From positions 1 to 6,666 of the forward strand of contig JBOGTC010000090.1 of assembly GCA_050692055.1 (NCBI GenBank): a DNA stretch of 6,666 bases, in the 5' to 3' direction. The stretch is from JBOGTC01 sp050692055 (GTDB lineage Bacteria > Chloroflexota > Limnocylindria > QHBO01). The notes under the pieces are model-generated. The model saw nothing but the letters and a program-made list of their open reading frames with translations, ran no database searches and was not told the origin of the DNA. Of this stretch, positions 1-5,874 are shown piece by piece. The number at the start of each line of letters is the position of its first letter. The first letter of the stretch is position 1. Both the position numbers and the translations under genes were made by a program.

Positions 1-1
1 G

Positions 2-577
2 GGCCCAATGGCGCAGGGGCGGGCGCGCCGGCTGCTCGATCACCTCGGCGGGGTGCCGGCGGCCGCCCGCGCCACGACCACCGAGCTGCAGGGGATGGGC
101 GTGCCGCCGCGAGTGGCCATCACCTTCGTCGCCGGTGTCGAGGCGGGCCGGCGGCTGGGAGCTGCCTGGCCGGAGGCTGCGTGGATCGTGCGCACGCCGG
201 AGGACGTGGGCGAGCCCATGACGGCGTCCATGGCCGGCCTCGAGCGAGAGGAGCTGCGCGTCCTGCTGCTCGACACCAAGAACGTCGTGACCGCGCAGCG
301 AACGGTCTACGTGGGCAACCTCGGCGGCTCCGCGGTGCGGGTGGGCGAGGTCTTCCGGGACGCGGTGCGCGCCTGCGCGGCGGCGGTCGTCGTGGTCCAC
401 AACCACCCCTCCGGCGACCCGACCCCGTCGGGCGAGGACCTGCGCATCACCGGCGAGCTGGCGGCGGCCGGACGGCTGCTGGACATCGATCTGCTCGACC
501 ATCTCGTGGTCGGACGGGGGCGCTGGTCGAGCCTGCGCGCGCTGGGCGCGCTGGGTCAGCCGGCGACGATGCGGTAG
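2..577 (+). CDS. radC: RadC-family JAMM/MPN-domain protein, 5' truncated by window edge
   Basis: RadC-like protein (historically 'DNA repair protein RadC', UPF0758); the true biochemical role of this family is unsettled. An ATG lies at position 8, but the frame is open to the window edge, and the protein begins in the middle of the helix-hairpin-helix region (LLDHLGG, then GMGVPPRVAITFVAGVEAGRR). About 40-50 N-terminal residues typical of the family are therefore probably upstream, and the feature is given as partial. Numbering from that ATG, the MPN domain spans about 60-180. It contains LLLDTKN (86-92) and the metal-binding JAMM signature HNHPSGDPTPSGED, with H131, H133, S135 and D144 in place and a candidate catalytic Glu at 81/82. 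The C-terminal LLDHLVVG block is also typical. One deviation: the usual P-R before EVF reads V-G (RVGEVF, 111-116). The gene ends inside the 3' end of the opposing dehydrogenase gene. Family assignment is confident; function is not. Confidence 0.9.
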   Translation, partial: GPMAQGRARRLLDHLGGVPAAARATTTELQGMGVPPRVAITFVAGVEAGRRLGAAWPEAAWIVRTPEDVGEPMTASMAGLEREELRVLLLDTKNVVTAQRTVYVGNLGGSAVRVGEVFRDAVRACAAAVVVVHNHPSGDPTPSGEDLRITGELAAAGRLLDIDLLDHLVVGRGRWSSLRALGALGQPATMR

Positions 578-1854
578 ATGCCGCCGCCCGCGATGTCGGC
601 GAGGTACAGCTCGCCGTCCGCGTCCTGCCCGAAGGCCGTGACCCGCAGTCCGGTCTCGAGCAGCAGCCGCAGCTCGATCGACTCGCCGGCGGCCGGCGGC
701 GACGCGTCCGACGGGATGCCGAACAGCCGTCCGGAGCAGTAGTCGGTGAACAGGTACCAGCCGCGCAGGTCGGGCAGGGCCTCGCCGCGATAGACGTGGC
801 CGCCGGTCACCGCGCAGTTGCCCTGGTCGCGGCTGTACTCGGCGACGGGCAGGACGAGTCCCTCGGTCGAGCAATTCGCGGCGCTGAAGCAGTGGAGCCC
901 TTCCATCACGTTCCAGCCCAGGTTTGCCCCGGCGGCTTCTCCCGGCGACAGCCGGTTGATCTCCTCCCAGCCGAGCTGGCCGACGTCGGCGATCCAGAGG
1001 TCGCCGGTCGCGGCATCGAAGCTGAACCGCCACGGGTTGCGCAGCCCGTAGATGAAGACCTCGGGGGCGCCGCCGCCATCGGCGAAGGGGTTGTCGGAGG
1101 GGATCGCGTAGCCGTCATCGGCCTCCACGTGCAGGCGCAGGATGGAGCCGAGCAGCGTCTGGGGGTTCTGTCCGTGCCCCAGCGGGTCGCCGCGGGAGCC
1201 GCCGTCGCCCAGGGCCATGTACAGGTAGCCGTCCGGGTCGAAGGCCAGCTGGCCGCCGTTGTGGTTCGGGAACGGCTGCTCGACCTGCAGCAGGATGCGC
1301 TCGCTGCCCGGATCCGCGGCCGGCGCGTCGCCGTTGGCGGAGGCGGCGAGCTCGGAGAGCACCGTGTTGCCGTTGAGGTCGGTGTAGTGAACGAACAGGC
1401 GCTCCACCTCCGGCCAGCCGGGATGGAACGCCACGCCCAGCAGCCCGCGCTCGCCTCCACTGCCGACGCGATCGCCGAGATCGACGAAGCTGCCCGTGCC
1501 GCCATCGGGCTCCAGGATCACGATGCGGCCGCCGCGCTCGTTGACGTACAGACGCCCGGCCGGGTCTCCCGTGATCCCGATCGGCGAGTCCAGCCCCGAG
1601 GCGACCTGCTCGAGGGCGATCGGAGGCGGCTCCGCCGAGATGGGTGCGGGCGGGCTCGGTGTCGGTGACTCGGTTGGCGTTTCCGTCCGGGCCGGGGCGG
1701 TCGGCGCCGGCGCCGGCGTGGCGGGCGCGGCGGTGTCGTCGGGCAGGCTCCTGGAAGGAGACGGCGTCGCGTCCGGCGACGAGCATGCGGCGAGGGCCAG
1801 GACGGCAGCGAGCAGGGACGCGGGCGCGCGTCGTGCAGGCAGGTGGCGGCTCAT
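556..1854 (-). CDS. PQQ-dependent glucose/sorbosone dehydrogenase-family lipoprotein
   Basis: A 432-residue exported beta-propeller protein of the glucose/sorbosone dehydrogenase (GSDH) family, whose members oxidise aldose sugars with PQQ. The start at 1854 gives a short basic N-terminus, a hydrophobic stretch and a lipobox LAAC with Cys24, so it is probably lipid-anchored outside the membrane. Residues 25-78 are a Pro/Thr/Ala/Ser-rich linker. The propeller follows from about 80: GLDSPIGI, GERGLLGVAFHP (134-145), NHNGGQLAFDPDG (197-209), LYMALGDGGS, GLRNPWRFSFD (270-280), VGQLGWEEIN and CSGRLFGI. By family comparison, H198 matches the catalytic His of soluble glucose dehydrogenase, and R272-N273 match PQQ/substrate-contact residues. 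Cysteines at 322, 328, 347 and 373 may form disulfides. The frame stays open for 221 codons upstream, antisense to glgE, but that extension lacks family similarity and would bury the signal peptide. No clear Shine-Dalgarno is seen. Actual substrate and PQQ use are unproven. Confidence 0.92.
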   Translation of the reverse strand: MSRHLPARRAPASLLAAVLALAACSSPDATPSPSRSLPDDTAAPATPAPAPTAPARTETPTESPTPSPPAPISAEPPPIALEQVASGLDSPIGITGDPAGRLYVNERGGRIVILEPDGGTGSFVDLGDRVGSGGERGLLGVAFHPGWPEVERLFVHYTDLNGNTVLSELAASANGDAPAADPGSERILLQVEQPFPNHNGGQLAFDPDGYLYMALGDGGSRGDPLGHGQNPQTLLGSILRLHVEADDGYAIPSDNPFADGGGAPEVFIYGLRNPWRFSFDAATGDLWIADVGQLGWEEINRLSPGEAAGANLGWNVMEGLHCFSAANCSTEGLVLPVAEYSRDQGNCAVTGGHVYRGEALPDLRGWYLFTDYCSGRLFGIPSDASPPAAGESIELRLLLETGLRVTAFGQDADGELYLADIAGGGIYRIVAG

Positions 1855-1874
1855 GGCGGGACATTGTTGGGCAT

Positions 1875-1888
1875 CGGCGCCGGCGCCG
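1875..1888. repeat. Perfect 14-bp GC palindrome
   Basis: CGGCGCCGGCGCCG equals its own reverse complement. It lies centrally between the two divergent start codons, a position where a shared repressor could bind. A pure G/C palindrome can arise by chance in DNA this GC-rich, so an operator role is only a possibility. Confidence 0.45.
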
Positions 1889-1906
1889 CGAATCTGCCCG
1901 CGAATC
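1886..1906. repeat. Tandem direct repeat CCGCGAATC, two copies with 3-bp spacer
   Basis: Two identical 9-bp copies start at 1886 and 1898, so the same DNA face is presented one helical turn apart, as in direct-repeat operators. They sit just upstream of the TAGGGT hexamer ahead of glgE and overlap the right end of the 14-bp palindrome. The AATC core stands out in otherwise G/C-dominated sequence. No regulator gene is nearby to assign to it. Confidence 0.4.
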
Positions 1907-1927
1907 GGGTAGGGTTGACGCGCTGAC

Positions 1928-4015
1928 ATGACGACCACCAAGAGCGCCATCCGCCGCGTGGCGGCGGAGGCCAGAGCGGACGCGCCTGAACCCTCGGCCG
2001 AGCAGATCGGCACCCGACGCGCGATCGTCATCGAGCGCCCGCGGCCGGAGCTCGATGGCGGACGCCACCCCGTCAAGCGCGTGGTGGGGGACAGCCTGCT
2101 GGTCACGGCCGACATCTTCGCGGACGGCCACGGCCTGCTCGGCGCCGCGCTCCTGCTCCGAGCCGACGACGAGGAGGCCTGGCGCGAATCGCCGATGCGG
2201 CCGATCGACGACGACCGCTGGTCGGGGACGATCGAGCTGACGCGCAACCGGTGGCATCGGTACACGATCGAGGCCTGGCGCGACGCCTTCGGCACCTGGC
2301 GCGGCGGCCTGGTCACGAAGATCGACGCCGGCGTGAAGGTGCCGACCGAGCTGGCGGAGGGGCGGGTGCTCCTGGCGGAGGCCCTGAAGCGAGCGGAGGA
2401 GGCCGAGGCCGGCACGGACGTCATGCTGATCCGCGGCGCTCTCCAGGCGCTGGGGCGGGCGCGGTCGGAGGCGAGCCGAGCGTCCGTCCTGCTGGATGAG
2501 GAGCTGCTCGGCGCCATGCGCCGCCACCCCGACCGGCGATACGCGACCCGCTACCTGCCGGAGCTGGAGGTCGTGGTCGACCGGGCCCTCGCCCGCTCGG
2601 GCGCCTGGTACGAGCTCTTCCCGCGCTCGCAGGGCCGCGACCCGAAGAAGCCGAAGGCCACCACGCTGCGCCAGGCCGAATGGCGCCTGCCCAACATCGC
2701 CGCCATGGGCTTCGACGTCGTCTACCTGCCGCCGATCCATCCCATCGGCTCCACACACCGCAAGGGCAGGAACAACGCGCTCAGCGCCGGCGCGGGCGAC
2801 GTTGGCAGCCCGTACGCCATCGGCTCCGCGCAGGGAGGGCACGATGCGGTTGCGTCCGAGCTCGGCGGCATCGACGAGCTGCTGCACTTCCGCGAGGCGG
2901 TCGAGGCGCACGGGATGGAGCTGGCGCTCGACATCGCCATCCAGGCGTCACCCGACCATCCGTACGTGACGGCGCATCCCGACTGGTTCCGCCACGCTCC
3001 CGACGGCTCGATCAAGTACGCGGAGAACCCGCCTAAGACGTACCAGGACATCTACCCGATCGACTTCTACGGCGAGAAGGCGGAGGCTCGCCGCGCGCTG
3101 TGGGGCGAATGGAAGCGCGTCTTCGAGGCCTGGATCGAGCGTGGCATCAGAATCTTCCGCGTCGACAACCCGCATACCAAGCCGATCCCGTTCTGGGGCT
3201 GGCTCATCCGCGAGCTGCAGCGCGAGCATCCCGATGTCATCCTCCTGTCGGAGGCCTTCACGAAGCCGAAGATGATGCGCATGCTGGCCAAGGTGGGCTT
3301 CACGCAGAGCTACACCTACTTCACCTGGCGCGAGACGCGTGACGACCTGCGCGGCTACCTGACGGAGCTGACCCAGTCGGAGATGCGCGAGTACTTCCGC
3401 GGCAACCTGTTCACCAACACGCCTGACATCAACCCGCATCACCTCGACCGCGGCCGCGCCGCGTTCGTCGTGCGCTACGTGCTCGCTGCCACCCTGTCGA
3501 GCTCCTACGGCATCTACTCCGGCTTCGAGCTGTGCGAGAGCGCGCGGCTGGACGATCGCGAGGAGTACCTGGACTCCGAGAAGTACGAGATCCGGGCTCG
3601 CGACTGGGACGCGCCCGGCAACATCAAGGACCTGGTGACCGCCGTCAACGCCCTGCGCCGGACGCACCCGGCGCTGCAGCGCTACGACAACCTGCGCTTC
3701 GAGTCCGTCAGCGGGGATCGCACGCTGTTCTATCGCAAGGCGCTGCCGGACGGTGGCGTCGACCCGCTGTCCGGGTTTCCCTACCGCTGGCGGGAGCCGG
3801 TCTACGTGGCCGTGAACTGCGATCCCACCCGTGGCGAGCAGGCGGTGCTGCACCCGGACCTGCCGGCGATCGGCATCGGCTGGGACGAGCCATACGAGAT
3901 GACCGATCTGCTGACCGGGCGCAGCCATGGGGAGCGCGGTGCCGACCTCGCCGTGGACCTCGATCCCGCAGGCGAGCCGTTCCGCATTTTCACGATCCGA
4001 GCGCCCGGCCGATGA
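1928..4015 (+). CDS. glgE: Alpha-1,4-glucan:maltose-1-phosphate maltosyltransferase GlgE
   Basis: GlgE (GH13 subfamily 3) extends cytoplasmic alpha-1,4-glucan by transferring maltosyl units from alpha-maltose-1-phosphate and releasing phosphate. The 695-residue length is normal for the family. An in-frame TGA at 1916-1918, with no start codon between, makes the ATG at 1928 the first possible start. Residues about 32-135 form the N-terminal beta-sandwich (GGRHPVKRVVGD at 44-55), followed by a helical region to about 220. The catalytic barrel begins near AWYELFPRS (226-234) and includes VYLPPIHPIGSTHRKGRNN (265-283), IKYAENPPKTYQDIYPIDF (362-380), the nucleophile D413 in FRVDNPHTKP, the acid/base E442 in LLSEAFTKP, and D500 in FTNTPDINPHHL. 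The C-terminal domain starts at about 595. It leads an apparent operon: its TGA overlaps the treS ATG (ATGA), implying translational coupling. All expected catalytic acids are present. The maltose-1-phosphate supply fits the neighbouring maltokinase. Confidence 0.97.
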   Translation: MTTTKSAIRRVAAEARADAPEPSAEQIGTRRAIVIERPRPELDGGRHPVKRVVGDSLLVTADIFADGHGLLGAALLLRADDEEAWRESPMRPIDDDRWSGTIELTRNRWHRYTIEAWRDAFGTWRGGLVTKIDAGVKVPTELAEGRVLLAEALKRAEEAEAGTDVMLIRGALQALGRARSEASRASVLLDEELLGAMRRHPDRRYATRYLPELEVVVDRALARSGAWYELFPRSQGRDPKKPKATTLRQAEWRLPNIAAMGFDVVYLPPIHPIGSTHRKGRNNALSAGAGDVGSPYAIGSAQGGHDAVASELGGIDELLHFREAVEAHGMELALDIAIQASPDHPYVTAHPDWFRHAPDGSIKYAENPPKTYQDIYPIDFYGEKAEARRALWGEWKRVFEAWIERGIRIFRVDNPHTKPIPFWGWLIRELQREHPDVILLSEAFTKPKMMRMLAKVGFTQSYTYFTWRETRDDLRGYLTELTQSEMREYFRGNLFTNTPDINPHHLDRGRAAFVVRYVLAATLSSSYGIYSGFELCESARLDDREEYLDSEKYEIRARDWDAPGNIKDLVTAVNALRRTHPALQRYDNLRFESVSGDRTLFYRKALPDGGVDPLSGFPYRWREPVYVAVNCDPTRGEQAVLHPDLPAIGIGWDEPYEMTDLLTGRSHGERGADLAVDLDPAGEPFRIFTIRAPGR

Positions 4016-5703
4016 GCCGCCGCGCTCCCGGCCGGCCCGATGCCGGCCCGCCGCAGCTGCTGCGCGACGATCCGCACTGGTACAAGGATGCGGTCATCTA
4101 CCAGCTGCACGTGAAGGCGTTCTTCGACTCGACCAACGATGGCGTGGGCGACTTCGCGGGCCTGACCGAGCAGCTCGACTACATCGCCGACCTGGGGGTC
4201 ACGGCCATCTGGCTCCTGCCGTTCTACCCCTCGCCGCTCCGCGATGACGGGTATGACATCGCCGACTACGTCGGCATCCACCCTGACTACGGCACGCTGC
4301 GCGACTTCCGAGGCTTCGTGCGCGAGGCGCACCGGCGCGGCCTGCGCGTCATCACCGAGCTGGTGGTGAACCACACGTCGGACCAGCACCCGTGGTTCGC
4401 GGATGCCAGCTCGTCCCGCAAGAGCGCCCGCCGCAACTGGTATGTCTGGTCGGACACCGATCAGCGCTACCTCGACGCGCGCATCATCTTCACGGACACC
4501 GAGTCGTCCAACTGGGCCTGGCACAACGAGACGCAGCAGTACTACTGGCACCGGTTCTTCAGCCATCAGCCGGACCTCAACTACGACAACCCGCAGGTCG
4601 TCAGGGCCGTGACGCGGGCCATGCGCTTCTGGCTCGATCTCGGCGTCGACGGGATGCGGCTGGATGCGGTTCCGTACCTCGTCGAGCGCGACGGCACGCA
4701 TGGCGAGAACCTGCCCGAGACACACGCCGTGCTCCAGCAGCTCCGGGCCGCGGTGGATGCGCGCTACGACGGCCGGATGCTGCTGGCCGAGGCGAACCAG
4801 TGGCCGCCTGACGTGCTGCCCTATTTCGGCGACGGCGCCAACGAGTGCCACATGGCCTTCCACTTCCCGCTCATGCCGCGCATCTGGATCGCGCTGCGGC
4901 GCGAGGATCGCTACCCGATCATCGAGATCATGGGCCAGACCCCGGAGATCCCCGAGGACTGCCAGTGGGCGCTCTTCCTGCGCAACCACGACGAGCTCAC
5001 GCTCGAGATGGTGACCGATGAGGAGCGCGACTACATGTACAACGAGTACGCCACCGACGCTCGGATGCGGATCAACCTTGGCATCCGCCGCCGCCTCGCC
5101 CCGCTCGTGGACAACAGTCGGCGCAGGATGGAGCTGCTCAACTCGCTGCTCATGTCGATGAAGGGCACGCCGGTCATCTATTACGGGGACGAGATCGGCA
5201 TGGGCGACAACGTCTTCCTGGGCGACCGGAACGGGGTTCGCACGCCGATGCAGTGGACCGGTGACCGCAACGCCAGCTTCAGCAAGGCCGATGCGCACGC
5301 CCTCTACGCGCCTCTCGTCTCCGACCCGGTCTACGGCTACCAGGCGGTCAACGTGGAGGCTCAGCAGCGAACGCCTGGCTCGCTCCTGAACTGGATGAAG
5401 CGCCTGATCCGCATCCGCCGGGCGCACCCGGTCTTTGGGCGCGGCTCGCTTGAGTTCCTGCACCCCGACAACCGGCGCGTGCTGGCCTACCTGCGGGAGC
5501 TCGACGGCCAGACGATCCTGTGCGTCGCCAACCTGAGCCGCTTCGCGCAGTACGTGGAGCTCGACATGTCGCGCTTCAGGGGTCGCGTGCCGGTGGAGCT
5601 GATCGGGCGCGTCCACTTCCCGCCCGTCGGCGAGCTGCCCTACCTCCTGACGCTGGGACCGCACGACTTCTTCTGGTTCGAGCTGACCGATGGCGGCGGT
5701 TGA
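4012..5703 (+). CDS. treS: Trehalose synthase TreS (maltose alpha-D-glucosyltransferase)
   Basis: TreS (GH13 subfamily 16) interconverts trehalose and maltose by intramolecular glucosyl transfer; in the GlgE pathway it supplies maltose to maltokinase. The ATG at 4012 overlaps the glgE stop in ATGA and is followed about 20 codons later by the conserved start of the barrel, HWYKDAVIYQLHVKAFFDS (22-40). The 563-residue product is within the family's range. Motifs: GVGDFAGLTEQLDYI (44-58), LLPFYPSPLRDDGYDI (68-83), VVNHTSDQHPWF (118-129), the nucleophile D218 in GMRLDAVPYL, the acid/base E260 in LLAEANQWP, and H326-D327 in FLRNHDELT. GTPVIYYGDEIGMGD (385-399) and NGVRTPMQW (407-415) are also typical, with a C-terminal beta domain from about 485. 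No ribosome binding site is evident, consistent with coupling to glgE. It is not fused to maltokinase here, unlike many bacterial homologues, though both genes happen to be in the same frame. Confidence 0.96.
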   Translation: MSRRAPGRPDAGPPQLLRDDPHWYKDAVIYQLHVKAFFDSTNDGVGDFAGLTEQLDYIADLGVTAIWLLPFYPSPLRDDGYDIADYVGIHPDYGTLRDFRGFVREAHRRGLRVITELVVNHTSDQHPWFADASSSRKSARRNWYVWSDTDQRYLDARIIFTDTESSNWAWHNETQQYYWHRFFSHQPDLNYDNPQVVRAVTRAMRFWLDLGVDGMRLDAVPYLVERDGTHGENLPETHAVLQQLRAAVDARYDGRMLLAEANQWPPDVLPYFGDGANECHMAFHFPLMPRIWIALRREDRYPIIEIMGQTPEIPEDCQWALFLRNHDELTLEMVTDEERDYMYNEYATDARMRINLGIRRRLAPLVDNSRRRMELLNSLLMSMKGTPVIYYGDEIGMGDNVFLGDRNGVRTPMQWTGDRNASFSKADAHALYAPLVSDPVYGYQAVNVEAQQRTPGSLLNWMKRLIRIRRAHPVFGRGSLEFLHPDNRRVLAYLRELDGQTILCVANLSRFAQYVELDMSRFRGRVPVELIGRVHFPPVGELPYLLTLGPHDFFWFELTDGGG

Positions 5704-5874
5704 GCCGGCGCCCCGCGCCAGCCCCACGTCTCAGCAACACGGTTACTGGTACGCGACTTCCGGGGCCTGGCCGGGCATCTCCGGCATAGATTTGCCGAGT
5801 TTTCGGTGCCTCACACCCGAATTTCTGCCACGTACCAGTCATCCCGTTGCTAAGGCGCGGGAACAGACGCCGCG
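5704..5874. other. treS-maltokinase intergenic gap holding a lower-GC palindromic block
   Basis: 171 bp separate two genes that would be expected to abut or overlap, given the glgE/treS junction. About 23 bp of ordinary GC-rich sequence follow the treS stop, then comes the inverted-repeat block (5727-5857), then about 17 bp before the GTG start. No T-run follows the stem, so it does not look like a classical intrinsic terminator. A reading frame of 62 codons (ATG 5690, TGA 5876-5878) crosses the gap, but its codons within the block are poor in G/C at the third position and the product resembles nothing I recognise. Confidence 0.6.
5727..5857. repeat. Long imperfect inverted repeat / palindromic MITE- or REP-like element
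   Basis: Two arms at 5727-5753 and 5831-5857 are mutually complementary. ACTGGTACG (5745-5753) matches CGTACCAGT (5831-5839) perfectly, and AGCAAC (5733-5738) matches GTTGCT (5846-5851) perfectly. The 6 bp between them pair partly, and the outer 6 bp (5727-5732 with 5852-5857) pair with one mismatch and one G-U. Overall the core 21-bp arms give 17 Watson-Crick pairs plus one G-U. The 77-nt centre can form a 5-bp hairpin (CGGCA/TGCCG, 5782-5797) or a competing 4-bp hairpin (CCGA/TCGG, 5795-5806) that shares bases with it. GC of 5733-5851 is about 59% by hand count. It has the form of a small non-autonomous palindromic element or a structured RNA in the operon transcript. No target-site duplication is obvious. 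The inverted repeat is certain; its nature is not. Confidence 0.65.

Larger units (their letters stand above)
1855..1927. promoter_or_regulatory. Divergent intergenic region between the GSDH lipoprotein gene and glgE
   Basis: These 73 bp must contain or adjoin the promoters for both divergent genes. Seen directly: a perfect 14-bp palindrome CGGCGCCGGCGCCG at 1875-1888, and the 9-mer CCGCGAATC repeated directly at 1886-1894 and 1898-1906 (12-bp period, about one helical turn). A TAGGGT hexamer at 1910-1915 resembles a TANNNT -10 box and would give a transcript starting only a few bases before the glgE ATG, that is, nearly leaderless. No convincing -35 is present for it. The AGGG at 1911-1914 is too far from the ATG (13 nt) to be a good ribosome binding site. 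Promoter and operator roles are inference. Confidence 0.4.

Noticed and set aside
181..1668. Plus-strand frame of 495 codons over radC and antisense to the dehydrogenase gene
   Set aside because: Both overlapped genes have clear family motifs in other frames; this translation is Arg/Ala/Gly-rich with no domain.
1915..1920. TTGACG resembling a -35 box before glgE
   Set aside because: It is only 7 nt upstream of the ATG and would place the -10 and transcription start inside the coding region; no matching -10 is seen there.
1855..2517. Upstream in-frame extension of the dehydrogenase gene (would make 653 aa)
   Set aside because: It lies entirely antisense to glgE and the intergenic region, lacks family similarity and would bury a clear lipoprotein signal peptide beginning at 1854.
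1115..2911. Minus-strand frame of 598 codons over the dehydrogenase gene and glgE
   Set aside because: It is an out-of-frame shadow of the dehydrogenase gene and antisense to glgE, with low-complexity Arg/Ala/Pro-rich translation.
3802..5727. Long minus-strand open frame of 641 codons opposite treS and the end of glgE
   Set aside because: It mirrors the codons of strongly conserved GlgE and TreS; such antisense frames are expected in GC-rich DNA where stops are rare. The translation shows no recognisable domain.
5727..5857. Intrinsic terminator after treS
   Set aside because: The stem encloses a 77-nt loop and is not followed by a T-run, and the next gene belongs to the same pathway on the same strand.
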